Assembly (NCBI RefSeq): GCF_042648365.1 | Contig: NZ_JBHRXI010000017.1 | Span: 186,001-250,000 of the forward strand | Length of the DNA: 64,000 bases | Direction of reading: 5' to 3' | Origin: Lutimaribacter_A marinistellae | Lineage (GTDB): Bacteria; Pseudomonadota; Alphaproteobacteria; Rhodobacterales; Rhodobacteraceae | Shown: positions 42,857 through 52,117 of the stretch, piece after piece | Position numbering within the stretch: the stretch's first letter is position 1 | Layout: every line of letters starts with the position of its first letter | The notes under the pieces: model-generated | Told to the model about the DNA's origin: nothing | The model's input: only the letters and a program-made list of their open reading frames with translations | The model's database searches: none | Program-made: the position numbers and the translations under genes

Positions 42857-43807
42857 ATGAAACCCATTGCACTCACCCTCGCCGCCACGCTGATCGCGGG
42901 TATGGCGCAGGCGAGCGAGGATATCGCGGACCAGTATCCGCAATCCGAGCTCTATTCGAAACCGGTGGAGGTGATTCCGCATGTCTGGTCGGCGATCGGG
43001 GCGACCGCACCGCCGACCTATGAAAATTCGGGCCACAACAACAACCTGTCCTTCATCGTGACCGGGGAAGGGGTGGTCGTGGTGAATGGGGGCGCGTCCG
43101 TCCGGCTGGCGAAGGCGCTGCATGACGAGATCAAGGCGGTGACGGATCAGCCGGTCGTGCTGGTCGTCAACGAGAACGGGCAGGGCCATGCGATGCTGGG
43201 CAATGCCTATTGGCGCGATCTGGGCGTGGACGTTCTGGCCCATGTGGACGCGGTCGAGGAAACGCAGGCCAATGGCGATTTCATTCTGCAGGGCATGCAG
43301 CGCTACAATGGCGACAAGGCCGAGGGGACGCGGATCGAGCATGCAAACCTGACCTTCGAGGACGAGCATGTCGTCGAACTGGGCGGGGTCGAGATCAGGG
43401 TGCTGCACCTGGGGCCGGCGCACGATCCGGGTGATGCGCAGGTCTGGATCCCCGAATGGGAGATCATGATCGCGGGCGACATTGCCTTTCACGAACGGAT
43501 GCTGCCCATATTCGAGCATACCTGCACGAGTTGCTGGATCGAGACTTGGGAGACCGCGCTGGAGCCGATCGCGCCGACCTATGTGATCCCCGGCCATGGG
43601 CATCCGACGAATTTCGCGCAGGTGCGGCGCTATACGCTCGACTACCTCGTGGATCTGCGGGAAAAGATCGGCGCACATATCGACGAAGGTGGCGACCTGG
43701 CCAGCGCCTACTACGTTGACCAGGAACGTTGGCGCAACCTGGACACGTTCGACGAGCTTGCCACCAAGAACGCAGGTCGCGTGTTCGAGGAGATGGAGTG
43801 GGAATGA
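42857..43807 (+). CDS. Exported metallo-beta-lactamase-fold protein with lost HxHxDH motif
   Basis: A 316-residue product with a signal peptide (KPIALTLAATLIAGMAQA). The MBL fold is recognisable: LSFIVTGEGVVVVNGG, HLGPAHDPGD, IAGDIAFHERM and VIPGHGHPT. But the hallmark HxHxDH motif reads NGQGHA: His to Asn107, His to Gln109, Asp to His111 and His to Ala112. The downstream His and Asp ligands remain. Normal two-metal hydrolysis is therefore unlikely unless another ligand set is used. GGAGGAA precedes the ATG. A membrane methyltransferase gene overlaps its stop. Confidence 0.82.
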   Translation: MKPIALTLAATLIAGMAQASEDIADQYPQSELYSKPVEVIPHVWSAIGATAPPTYENSGHNNNLSFIVTGEGVVVVNGGASVRLAKALHDEIKAVTDQPVVLVVNENGQGHAMLGNAYWRDLGVDVLAHVDAVEETQANGDFILQGMQRYNGDKAEGTRIEHANLTFEDEHVVELGGVEIRVLHLGPAHDPGDAQVWIPEWEIMIAGDIAFHERMLPIFEHTCTSCWIETWETALEPIAPTYVIPGHGHPTNFAQVRRYTLDYLVDLREKIGAHIDEGGDLASAYYVDQERWRNLDTFDELATKNAGRVFEEMEWE

Positions 43808-44271
43808 GCGAGGGCTCATCGCTGAAATGGATCGATATTCCGCCTGTCTGGCTGCTGGGGTTTGCCGTGGCGGCCTGGGCGCAGGCGGAGTATTTCGGCC
43901 TGCGCTTCACCTTTGGTGGGCCTTGGGCCGACCTGGTTGGCGGCCTGCTGGTGGGCGGCGGTGTCGTTCTGATGCTGCTGGCCGTGTACGAGTTGCGCCG
44001 CCATCGCACGACGCCCATTCCGCACAACACGCCCAGCACGATGGTGCAGAGCGGTATCTACAGCCGGTCGCGCAATCCGATCTACCTGGGCGACGCGCTG
44101 ATCCTTGCAGGGCTGATCCTGCGGTTCGACGCGGTGCTATCGCTGCCGTTGATCCCGATCCTGGTCTGGATTCTGGAGCGCAGATTCATCATTCCCGAAG
44201 AGGATCGCTTGCGTCGGACCTTCCGTGCGGACTATGCCCGTTACGAGCGCAAGACGCGCCGGTGGATCTGA
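43804..44271 (+). CDS. Small ICMT/PEMT-like membrane methyltransferase
   Basis: A 155-residue inner-membrane protein with about four hydrophobic segments and the conserved MVQSGIYSRSRNPIYLGDALI followed by IPEEDRLRRTFRADYARYERKTRRWI. This is the phospholipid/isoprenylcysteine methyltransferase pattern, as in the gene at 20510-21109, but the two proteins differ in length and are probably not recent duplicates. Its ATG overlaps the stop of the MBL-fold gene (ATGA), so the two are translated together. Substrate unknown. Confidence 0.86.
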   Translation: MSEGSSLKWIDIPPVWLLGFAVAAWAQAEYFGLRFTFGGPWADLVGGLLVGGGVVLMLLAVYELRRHRTTPIPHNTPSTMVQSGIYSRSRNPIYLGDALILAGLILRFDAVLSLPLIPILVWILERRFIIPEEDRLRRTFRADYARYERKTRRWI

Positions 44272-44398
44272 ATAATGGGGGATACCCCGTGACCTGACGT
44301 TTCGAATGCTGCGCTTGCGAAATAATCTTGCGCGCGATACAGCTTTTCTTTGCAATCCGAACCATTCCGCCAAAAGGGCGAAGAAGGGGGACCAAGAG

Positions 44399-45970
44399 TT
44401 GAAGATAGGAACACCGAAAGAGGTATTTCCGGGCGAGAACCGGGTGGCGATGACACCCGACTCGGCACGGGCCCTGCAAAAGCTCGGCCATGACTGCGTC
44501 ATCGAAAGCGGCGCAGGCGTCCGAGCTGGCTTTGCCGATGATTTGTACAAGGAGGCCGGCGTCGAGGTCGTCGCTGATGCGGCGACCTTGTGGAAGACCG
44601 CGGATATCATCGCCAAGGTACGCCAGCCCGAAGACAGCGAGCTGGGTTATCTCGAGCAGGGCAAGACCCTGATTTCCTTCTTCAATCCCGCTGGGAACGA
44701 AAAGGGGATGGAGGCCGCGAAAGAGGCTGGCACCACCGTCATCGCGATGGAGATGGTGCCGCGTATCAGCCGCGCCCAGAAGATGGATGCGCTGTCCTCG
44801 ATGGCCAATATCGCGGGCTACCGCGCAGTGATCGAGGCGGGCAACAATTTCGGCCGCTTCTTCACCGGGCAGGTGACGGCGGCGGGCAAGGTGCCGCCTG
44901 CCAAGGTGCTGGTCGTGGGTGCGGGTGTGGCCGGTCTGGCTGCCATCGGTACGTCGACCTCGCTGGGCGCGATCACATACGCCTTTGACGTGCGGCCCGA
45001 AGTGGCCGAGCAGGTGGAATCGATGGGCGCCGAGTTCGTCTATCTCGATTTCGAGGAAGAGCAGGCCGATGGGGCGTCCACCGGCGGCTATGCCTCGGTT
45101 TCCAGCCCTGAGTTCCGCGAGGCGCAGCTGGCCAAGTTCCGGGAACTGGCCCCTGACATGGACATCGTCATCACCACGGCGCTGATTCCGAACCGCGAGG
45201 CGCCCGAGCTTTGGACCGAGGACATGGTTCAGGCGATGAAGCCTGGCTCTGTCATCGTCGACCTTGCCGCGGAAAAGGGCGGCAACTGCAAGCTGACCGT
45301 GGCTGATGAGAAGATCGTGACCGACAATGGCGTGACCATCATCGGCTATACCGACTTCCCCTCGCGGATGGCGACGCAGAGCTCGACGCTTTACGCAACC
45401 AACATCCGCCACATGATGACGGACCTGACGCCCGAAAAGGACGGCGTGGTCAATCACAACATGGAGGATGACGTCATCCGCGGCGCGACCGTGACGCATG
45501 CAGGCGAGATCACCTTCCCGCCGCCACCGCCCAAGGTAAAGGCCATCGCGGCGGTCAAGCGCGAAAAGCCCAAGGAACTGACTCCCGAAGAGAAGCGCGC
45601 CGAGGAAATCGCCGCCTTCAAGCAGCAAACCAAGAACCAGGTCACGCTGTTGGCCGTGGGTGGCGCGCTGATCCTGGGCGTGGGCCTGGTGGCGCCTGCC
45701 AGCTTCATGCAGCATTTCATCGTCTTCGTACTGGCGGTCTTTGTCGGTTTCCAGGTGATCTGGAACGTGTCGCATTCGCTGCACACGCCGCTGATGGCGG
45801 TCACCAACGCGATCTCGTCGATCATCATCCTAGGCGCGCTGATGCAGATCGGGTCGGGGTCGTTCATCGTGATCCTGCTGGCCGCGGTGTCGGTCTTCAT
45901 GGCGGGAATCAACATTTTCGGTGGCTTCCTCGTCACGCGGCGCATGCTCGCCATGTTCCAGAAATCGTAA
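44399..45970 (+). CDS. pntA: NAD(P) transhydrogenase subunit alpha PntA
   Basis: Alpha subunit of the proton-translocating transhydrogenase that links NADH and NADP+ at the inner membrane. The 523-residue product has the NAD domain I (KIGTPKEVFPGENRVAMTP, then KVLVVGAGVAGLAAIG with the dinucleotide loop) and, near the C-terminus, hydrophobic membrane segments (TLLAVGGALILGVGLVAPASF and later). The start is a TTG at 44399 with AAGGGGG 8 bases before; an ATG at 44306 would give an unrelated leader. This is the undivided PntA type rather than the PntAA/PntAB split form. pntB follows by 13 bases. Confidence 0.95.
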   Translation: MKIGTPKEVFPGENRVAMTPDSARALQKLGHDCVIESGAGVRAGFADDLYKEAGVEVVADAATLWKTADIIAKVRQPEDSELGYLEQGKTLISFFNPAGNEKGMEAAKEAGTTVIAMEMVPRISRAQKMDALSSMANIAGYRAVIEAGNNFGRFFTGQVTAAGKVPPAKVLVVGAGVAGLAAIGTSTSLGAITYAFDVRPEVAEQVESMGAEFVYLDFEEEQADGASTGGYASVSSPEFREAQLAKFRELAPDMDIVITTALIPNREAPELWTEDMVQAMKPGSVIVDLAAEKGGNCKLTVADEKIVTDNGVTIIGYTDFPSRMATQSSTLYATNIRHMMTDLTPEKDGVVNHNMEDDVIRGATVTHAGEITFPPPPPKVKAIAAVKREKPKELTPEEKRAEEIAAFKQQTKNQVTLLAVGGALILGVGLVAPASFMQHFIVFVLAVFVGFQVIWNVSHSLHTPLMAVTNAISSIIILGALMQIGSGSFIVILLAAVSVFMAGINIFGGFLVTRRMLAMFQKS

Positions 45971-45983
45971 GGAGTAGGGGATC

Positions 45984-47417
45984 ATGGATTTCGGATTTAC
46001 CACGGCGGCCTATGTGGTCGCGGCCGTCCTCTTCATCCTGTCGCTGGGCGGGCTGTCCAACCAGGAAAGCGCAAAGCGCGCGGTCTGGTACGGGATCGTC
46101 GGCATGGCGATCGCCGTACTGGCAACGCTGATCGGGCCGGGTTCGGGGTTCTGGCTGCTGTCGATCATCCTGATCGCGGGCGGCGGGATCATCGGCTACC
46201 TGCTGGCCAGCCGGGTCGAGATGACCCAGATGCCGGAACTGGTGGCCGGTATGCACGCCCTGGTGGGCCTTGCGGCCGTCTTTGTCGGCTTCAACGCGCA
46301 TTTCGAACTGGTGCGTGTGCTGGGCATGGACGAAACGGCGCGCAAGTCTTTGGAAGGTTTCGCGGCGCTACTGGCCAAGAAGGACGCAGTCGAGCAGGGC
46401 ATCCTGCGGGTCGAGCTGTTCCTTGGCGTGTTCATCGGCGCGATCACCTTTACCGGGTCGGTCATCGCTTATGGCAAGCTGTCGGGGCGCGTGACCTCGG
46501 CCGCGGAAAAGCTGCCGGGCGGTCACATGCTGAACGCTGGCGCGGCTGCGCTCTCGTTCCTCTGCCTGATCTGGTACATGAACACGGGCGGTTTCGTGCC
46601 GCTGCTGATCATGACGCTGGCGGCGCTGTTCATCGGCTATCACCTGATCATGGGCATCGGCGGCGCCGACATGCCGGTCGTTGTCTCGATGCTGAACTCC
46701 TACTCGGGCTGGGCCGCGGCAGCGATCGGCTTCAGCCTCGGCAATGACCTGCTGATCGTTGTAGGTGCGCTGGTCGGCTCCTCCGGTGCGATCCTGTCCT
46801 ACATCATGTGCAAGGCGATGAACCGCTCCTTTGTCAGCGTGATCCTGGGTGGCTTTGGCGGCCCCGCGGGTGAGCAGATGGCCGTCGAGGGCGAGCAGAT
46901 TGCGATCGACGCCGATGGCGTGGCGACTGCACTCAACGATGCGGACAGCGTGATCATCGTGCCGGGCTACGGCATGGCGGTGGCACAGGCACAGAACGCC
47001 GTTGCCGAACTGACGCGCAAGATGCGCACGCAGGGCAAGGAAGTGCGTTTCGCCATTCACCCCGTTGCCGGGCGTCTTCCGGGGCACATGAACGTGCTGC
47101 TGGCCGAGGCGAAGGTGCCTTATGACATCGTGCTGGAGATGGATGAGATCAACGATGATTTCCCCGAAACCGACGTGGTGATCGTAATCGGCTCCAACGA
47201 CATCGTGAACCCCGCTGCGCAGGACGATCCGAACTCTCCCATCGCGGGGATGCCGGTTCTGGAAGTGTGGAAGGCCAAGCAGGTCTTTGTGTCCAAGCGT
47301 GGTCAGGGCACCGGCTATTCCGGGATCGAGAATCCGCTGTTCTTCAAGGACAACACGCGGATGTTCTATGGCGATGCGAAGCAGTCGATGGACAAGCTGC
47401 TGACCCTGCTCGACTGA
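45984..47417 (+). CDS. pntB: NAD(P) transhydrogenase subunit beta PntB
   Basis: Beta subunit of transhydrogenase: an integral membrane domain of about nine hydrophobic segments, then the soluble NADP(H) domain III at the C-terminus, with VIIVPGYGMAVAQAQNAV as the nucleotide-binding start and VVIVIGSNDIVNPAAQDDP as a further conserved region. The 477-residue length is normal. AAGGAG precedes the ATG. A strong terminator follows, so pntA and pntB form a two-gene operon. Confidence 0.97.
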   Translation: MDFGFTTAAYVVAAVLFILSLGGLSNQESAKRAVWYGIVGMAIAVLATLIGPGSGFWLLSIILIAGGGIIGYLLASRVEMTQMPELVAGMHALVGLAAVFVGFNAHFELVRVLGMDETARKSLEGFAALLAKKDAVEQGILRVELFLGVFIGAITFTGSVIAYGKLSGRVTSAAEKLPGGHMLNAGAAALSFLCLIWYMNTGGFVPLLIMTLAALFIGYHLIMGIGGADMPVVVSMLNSYSGWAAAAIGFSLGNDLLIVVGALVGSSGAILSYIMCKAMNRSFVSVILGGFGGPAGEQMAVEGEQIAIDADGVATALNDADSVIIVPGYGMAVAQAQNAVAELTRKMRTQGKEVRFAIHPVAGRLPGHMNVLLAEAKVPYDIVLEMDEINDDFPETDVVIVIGSNDIVNPAAQDDPNSPIAGMPVLEVWKAKQVFVSKRGQGTGYSGIENPLFFKDNTRMFYGDAKQSMDKLLTLLD

Positions 47418-47441
47418 TACCGGCAGTTGCTGAACGGGAAA

Positions 47442-47469
47442 GGGCGCCCCGACGCGGGGCGCCCTTTTT
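47442..47469 (+). terminator. Rho-independent terminator after pntB
   Basis: Perfect 10-bp stem GGGCGCCCCG (47442-47451) / CGGGGCGCCC (47455-47464) with loop ACG and five Ts, 24 bases after the pntB stop. Confidence 0.95.
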
Positions 47470-47498
47470 GCGTTCGGGGCTGTGTTTCGCCCACCCGT

Positions 47499-47510
47499 AT
47501 ACCGCGGTAT
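47499..47510. promoter_or_regulatory. Perfect palindrome ATACCGCGGTAT
   Basis: A 12-bp perfect palindrome lies between the pntB terminator and the next gene, in a short AT-rich stretch that probably contains a promoter for the DUF3422 gene. Possible operator; no factor is assigned. Confidence 0.35.
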
Positions 47511-47590
47511 CCAGTTAAATGGATGATTTATAAAGATATTTGCGGAACGCTCGCGGCCCGGTATAGTGGCCCAAACCGTCAGGAGCGCCC

Positions 47591-48883
47591 ATGCCCGCAA
47601 TCCAGGATCATCCGCTGCGCTACCAGCTTGCAAACGAGCTGCATGCGCGCCCTTTTCCGGTGACGGATGCGCCATGCACAGTCGTCTTTCTGGCGGTGAT
47701 GCATCCCGAGGACGGGGCCGACCGTGACCGCGGCGCAGACCGGGATCACCTGCTGAACCTGCTCGACCGTCACGGGGTACCGCATCCTTCGCCCGAGGCC
47801 ACGCATTATTCGGGACAGGTCGGCCGTCACCTGCTGAAGTGGGAAAGCCATACGGAATTCGTGACCTACACGGCCTTTTCGCGTGGCGTGAGCGGTCGCC
47901 CCTTTGACCCGGCAGACTTTGCCGTGTTCCCGGAGGACTGGCTGGCGAACATGCCGGGCCAGCGCGTGACCTCGGCCATGGTGCGGGTGGTGCCGCGACC
48001 GGACACGGCAGAGATCAAGGCAACGATAGAGGACTGGTTCGTTCCCGAAAGCCTTGCCATTGCGCATGTGCTGGACGATGCGATCATCGCGGCGGGTGAT
48101 TTCCGCATAGATCCGGCCGGTCATATGCGCTTTGCCATGTTCGTGACGCCCGGCACGGGGCGGCGGAGGATCGGGCGGGTCATCCAGCGCCTGTGCGAAA
48201 TCGAGACCTACAAGGCGATGTCGATGCTGGGCTTTGCGCAGGTCCGCGCCCTTGGCCCGGCCATTTCCCGGCTGGATACGCGGCTGACGGGGGTTATGAG
48301 CCAGATGGTCGCCGATGACAGCCAGGCCGAGGAGTTGCTGCCCGACCTGCTGGCGACTTCGACCGAGTTGGAGACGATATCGGCGCGCAATTCCTTTCGC
48401 TTTGGCGCCACCGGGGCCTATGAGGCGATCGTTAACCAGCGGATCGAAGCCTTGCGCGAAGAACGGTTCGAAGGGCGCCAGAGCTTTGCCGATTTCATGA
48501 TGCGTCGCTATGAGCCGGCAATGCGCACCGTCAAGGCGACCGAGCGGCGTTTGCAGGCGCTGTCGGATCGGGCCATCCGGGCAGGGGAGTTGCTGCGCAC
48601 GCGGGTCGATGTGGAGCGCAGCGCTCAGAACCAGGAGCTGCTTGAGAGCATGGACCGCCGCGCCGACCTTGCCCTGCGACTGCAACACACGGTCGAGGGG
48701 CTGTCGGTCGTGGCGATCAGTTACTATGCGGTTTCGCTGGCGGCTTACCTTCTGTTCCCGGTCAGCGCGCTTGCCGGGGTGAGCAAGGGAATGCTGACCG
48801 CCATGGTCACTCTGCCGGTTGTGCTTGGGGTGTGGTGGGCCGTGCGGAGCGTGCGTCGGCGGATCGAAGGGCCGCATCGGTAA
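47591..48883 (+). CDS. DUF3422 membrane protein
   Basis: A 430-residue protein of the DUF3422 family. It begins PLRYQLANELHARPFP, the conserved start of this family, and has a large soluble part followed by two hydrophobic segments at the C-terminus (SYYAVSLAAYLLFPVSALAG and LTAMVTLPVVLGVWWAV) with a basic tail. Function unknown; the family is inner-membrane anchored with the soluble part probably cytosolic. AGGAG precedes the ATG. The last 77 bases overlap the convergent YeeE/YedE gene on the other strand. Confidence 0.88.
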   Translation: MPAIQDHPLRYQLANELHARPFPVTDAPCTVVFLAVMHPEDGADRDRGADRDHLLNLLDRHGVPHPSPEATHYSGQVGRHLLKWESHTEFVTYTAFSRGVSGRPFDPADFAVFPEDWLANMPGQRVTSAMVRVVPRPDTAEIKATIEDWFVPESLAIAHVLDDAIIAAGDFRIDPAGHMRFAMFVTPGTGRRRIGRVIQRLCEIETYKAMSMLGFAQVRALGPAISRLDTRLTGVMSQMVADDSQAEELLPDLLATSTELETISARNSFRFGATGAYEAIVNQRIEALREERFEGRQSFADFMMRRYEPAMRTVKATERRLQALSDRAIRAGELLRTRVDVERSAQNQELLESMDRRADLALRLQHTVEGLSVVAISYYAVSLAAYLLFPVSALAGVSKGMLTAMVTLPVVLGVWWAVRSVRRRIEGPHR

Positions 48884-49877
48884 GTCTTGCGCCGAGGGCC
48901 ATGGAGCCGAGTGCGAGGAGCGCCGCGACACTCAGCGTCGGCAGGCCGCTGAGCCCTGCGCCCAGGGTGCAGCCACCGGCGAGAACCCCGCCCATGCCCA
49001 TCAGTACGCCACCTGCAACATAGCGGCCGGTTTGCGCTGGGCTTTCGAAGCTTTGCCACTTGAAGCTGCCCGCCAGCAAGGCCGCCACGAGCGCGCCGAG
49101 GATCGTGCCGCCGACAAGGCCCACGCCAAATCCCGGCTCAACGGCCGATGACGCGATGCCCCAGAACAGCGTGTCCGCCGTCGGTGCCGTGAAGGACAGG
49201 CTCTCCATCGTGATCGGGTCGAATTCGTCGAGCAGAACGTAGCCGGTGCCGACCCAGCCGAGCGGGACCAGCAGACCGATGGCAGCCGCTCCGACCAGCG
49301 TCAGCGGACGGTTCCCCGACCGCCAGACAAAGGCGAGGGCGATGATCGAGAGCAGTGCAGCACCGACCCAGGCGCCCCCCGGGATCGCCGCCAGCGATGC
49401 GGCGTCGCCCAGGCCAACGGTGACTTGGCCCAGCCCGGTGCGTAACGGGGCCAGCACGCCCTTGAGCGTGGCATGGGCCGTCACGGCGAAGACGAGCAGC
49501 ACGAAGAGGCCGCGCAGATTGCCGCCACCGCCAAGGACCGCGAGGCGTGAAATGCAACCGCGGGTGAGAACCATGCCCACGCCAAAGAGCAGGCCACCCA
49601 CGATCACGGCCAGCCATGGCAGGTCGGGTGTCAGCAGACGGTGACCGTCAAAGGAGACGAGGCCCGAAGCAACCACGGCTTGCGTTCCCAGAACCGCAAC
49701 GATCAGCGCGGTGGCCCAGACGCCCGCGGCTTGCCTGCGATCCTCGCCCACGACGGCGCGGCGGAAACAGAACCGGGTCACTTGAGCCAGGGCACCAAAC
49801 AGCAGGCCGAGGCCGAGTGCAAAGTAGAGGCTGGCCTGACGGGCGGTGGTTTCCTCGAATCCGAATTGCTCGAACAT
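48807..49877 (-). CDS. YeeE/YedE family sulfur-transport membrane protein
   Basis: A 356-residue polytopic protein of the YeeE/YedE (DUF395) family, whose members import thiosulfate or related sulfur compounds. Conserved cysteine motifs are present: TRFCFRRAVVG, VLTRGCISRLAVLGGG and VLAGGCTLGAGLSG. About nine hydrophobic segments are visible. Two copies of the family domain are probably fused, given the length. The stop codon lies inside the DUF3422 gene, a 77-base convergent overlap. No other sulfur genes are near. Confidence 0.9.
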   Translation of the reverse strand: MFEQFGFEETTARQASLYFALGLGLLFGALAQVTRFCFRRAVVGEDRRQAAGVWATALIVAVLGTQAVVASGLVSFDGHRLLTPDLPWLAVIVGGLLFGVGMVLTRGCISRLAVLGGGGNLRGLFVLLVFAVTAHATLKGVLAPLRTGLGQVTVGLGDAASLAAIPGGAWVGAALLSIIALAFVWRSGNRPLTLVGAAAIGLLVPLGWVGTGYVLLDEFDPITMESLSFTAPTADTLFWGIASSAVEPGFGVGLVGGTILGALVAALLAGSFKWQSFESPAQTGRYVAGGVLMGMGGVLAGGCTLGAGLSGLPTLSVAALLALGSMALGARLTDAALRSADARSARPTTPQAQPAE

Positions 49878-50030
49878 GGGGGATCCTCCGTTGGAGCGGA
49901 ATTTTTTCCCAGATGCGTCAGTTGATGAAACGGATCAAGGTGAGCTGTCCGGTTTACGCCGGGGTAGGTCGGAACAGTTTCCCGGAATACACGCGAAATG
50001 GCGTCGGATATTCGTATTTTGCAGGTGCAG

Positions 50031-50064
50031 AAAAACAGGCGGCCGCCACAGGGCGCAGCGGCCG
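50031..50064 (-). terminator. Probable terminator of the ABC permease genes
   Basis: On the minus strand CGGCCGC / GCGGCCG (7 bp, 50064-50058 with 50046-50040) closes an 11-base loop and is followed by a T run at 50035-50031. It starts about 25 bases after the dppC-type stop. Confidence 0.6.
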
Positions 50065-50088
50065 GTCAACCCGTTCTTATTTTGTGAC

Positions 50089-51063
50089 TCACCGCCCGCG
50101 AATCCGCGGGTCCAGCGCGTCGCGCAGGCCATCTCCGAGGTAGTTCACGCTCAACACCGTCAGCGAGATCGCCATGCCGGGCCAGAAGACGCGTTCGGGG
50201 TATTGCTGAAGGTAGTCCGTTCCGTCGAACAGAAGCCGCCCCCAGGTCGGGAAGTCGGGCGGGAAGCCCAGGCCGAGGAAGGAAAGCGCGCTTTCCGTGA
50301 TGATCGCGGTTGCGATCCCCAGCGTCGCCGAGACCATGATGGGCGACAGCACGTTGGGCAGGATGTGCCGCGTGATGATCCGGCTGTTCGTGGTGCCGAT
50401 CGAGCGGGCGGCGAGGACGAATTCACGTTCCTTGATCGCAAGGACGTCGCCCCGGACGATCCGCGCGGTTGGCATCCACGAGGTGATGCCGATGGCGCAG
50501 ACGATCAGAATGAAGATCCCCTGTTCAAGCCCGAAAGCCGCATTGAGCGGTTCGCGGAACAACAGCATCATTACCAGCAGAAGGGGCAGCAGCGGTAGCG
50601 CGAGGAACAGGTCGGTCAGGCGCATCAACGGCCCGTCGAGCCGTTTGAAGAAACCCGCCAGCACGCCGATGAACGAGCCCAGAAAGAGCGCGAGCAGCAT
50701 GGCGGTGATACCGACCGAGACCGATGTCGCGCCGCCGGCCATCATCCGGGCGAGCATGTCCCGTCCCAGCTGGTCCGTGCCGAAAGGATGTTCAAGGCTT
50801 GGCCCCTGGTTGCGAGCGCGGATATCGATCTGGGTCGGGTCGACGTCCCAGACGAACGGGCCGAGATAGACGGTGACCACGATCAGCACGAAGATGATCC
50901 CGCCGGCAAGCGCGCCCCGGTGGCTTTTGAACTGGTCCCAGACATCGCGCCATTGGCTGCGCGGGGGCTGGTGAAGCTCCTCCAGCGGGCCGGCCGCGGC
51001 GGGCAGGGCGGTCGAGGCAGGGGCGAGCCCCTCGTCGGGCACGAAACGATCCTTGTCAGTCAT
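50089..51063 (-). CDS. Peptide-type ABC transporter permease (DppC/OppC-like)
   Basis: A 324-residue inner-membrane permease of a peptide/nickel-type ABC importer. The N-terminal cytosolic part (about 50 residues) includes RSQWRDVWDQFKSHRGALAG, typical of the OppC_N domain. The EAA loop region is visible around ERFVLAARSIGT and SRIITRHILPNVLSPI. The end GDGLRDALDPRIRGR is common to DppC proteins. ATG 51063 starts 8 bases inside the upstream permease gene, so the two are coupled. It is the last gene of the binding-protein/permease operon. Confidence 0.93.
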   Translation of the reverse strand: MTDKDRFVPDEGLAPASTALPAAAGPLEELHQPPRSQWRDVWDQFKSHRGALAGGIIFVLIVVTVYLGPFVWDVDPTQIDIRARNQGPSLEHPFGTDQLGRDMLARMMAGGATSVSVGITAMLLALFLGSFIGVLAGFFKRLDGPLMRLTDLFLALPLLPLLLVMMLLFREPLNAAFGLEQGIFILIVCAIGITSWMPTARIVRGDVLAIKEREFVLAARSIGTTNSRIITRHILPNVLSPIMVSATLGIATAIITESALSFLGLGFPPDFPTWGRLLFDGTDYLQQYPERVFWPGMAISLTVLSVNYLGDGLRDALDPRIRGR

Positions 51064-52063
51064 AGCGGATCCTCGGGTCCAGGATGCCGTAGAGCACGTC
51101 GGCAATCAGGTTGAAGAGCACGATGAGTACGGCGAAAATGAAGGTGAGCGTCTGCACCATCGGCAGGTCATTGGCCTGGATCGCACCGATCAGAAGCTGG
51201 CCGATCCCGTTCACCTTGAACACCTGCTCGGTGATGATCGCCCCGCCAAAGATTGCCGGGATTCCCAGCGCGATCACGGTGACCACTGGGATCATCGAGT
51301 TGCGCAGCACGTGGACCATCACGACAACGTATTCGCTCAACCCTTTGGCGCGGGCGGTGCGGACATAATCCTGGTTGAGATTGTCGAGCATCGAAGCGCG
51401 CATGAAGCGCGACAGTTGTGCAGTGATCTGCAGCGCCAGAACCATGACCGGCATCACCATCTGATTGAGCTGGACGACGAAACTGTCCCAGTCGTTGACC
51501 ACGTGGGTCGTGTCGTAGATCGACGGGAACCAGCCAAGGTTGACCGAGAAGATCACGATCACCAGCACGCCAGAGAAGAAGGGCGGCACCGAGAAGCCCA
51601 CCATCGAAACAAAGGTACCCATCTGGTCGAACCAGGAATACTGCCGGTAGGCCGAGTAGATGCCGATGGGCAGGGCGATGATGATTGCGACGACATAGGC
51701 GGTGCCCACCACCCACAGGGTCTGGGGCATCCGCTGGACCACGATGTCCATGACGGGCGAACGGGTCTGCCAAGAGATCACGCGCAGATCGCCCTCGGAG
51801 AAGGAGGTGCCGAAGTAATGGTCGATCAGCACCTGCGGCTCGATCCAGAAGAACTGCACGATCCATTTCCAGAAGCGGATATGCATCGGCTGGCCGAGGC
51901 CGAGCGCCTCGCGCATCTTTTCCTTGACCTCGGGCGGGACGGTCAGGGGAACCTGGGCCATCGGATCGCCGGGCGCCAGTTCGAGAAGGAGGAAAATCAC
52001 CAAACTGATGAACAAAAGCGTGGGAACCGCCAGTACCAGACGTCGGATGGTGAAGGTGAGCAT
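51056..52063 (-). CDS. Peptide-type ABC transporter permease (DppB/OppB-like)
   Basis: A 335-residue inner-membrane permease with the typical start MLTFTIRRLVLAVPTLLFIS, LELAPGDPM, and the EAA loop near VRTARAKGLSEYVVVMVHVLRNS. It ends VLYGILDPRIRYD, as DppB proteins do. It pairs with the next permease to form the transport channel. The gene follows the substrate-binding-protein gene by 100 bases, which contain a strong hairpin. Confidence 0.94.
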   Translation of the reverse strand: MLTFTIRRLVLAVPTLLFISLVIFLLLELAPGDPMAQVPLTVPPEVKEKMREALGLGQPMHIRFWKWIVQFFWIEPQVLIDHYFGTSFSEGDLRVISWQTRSPVMDIVVQRMPQTLWVVGTAYVVAIIIALPIGIYSAYRQYSWFDQMGTFVSMVGFSVPPFFSGVLVIVIFSVNLGWFPSIYDTTHVVNDWDSFVVQLNQMVMPVMVLALQITAQLSRFMRASMLDNLNQDYVRTARAKGLSEYVVVMVHVLRNSMIPVVTVIALGIPAIFGGAIITEQVFKVNGIGQLLIGAIQANDLPMVQTLTFIFAVLIVLFNLIADVLYGILDPRIRYD

Positions 52064-52117
52064 CGAGCGCGCCTTTGTTCAGCAGTCTTGAGAAACCTGT
52101 CGGGGAGATGCCTGAGG

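Noticed and set aside
44306..44398. Upstream ATG extension of PntA
   Set aside because: The first 31 codons have no resemblance to PntA, whereas TTG 44399 has a good ribosome site and begins the conserved KIGTPKE block.
44189..45784. 531-codon minus-strand frame opposite pntA
   Set aside because: PntA is well supported by NAD-binding and membrane motifs; the reverse frame is rich in His and Arg, typical of antisense reading in GC-rich genes.
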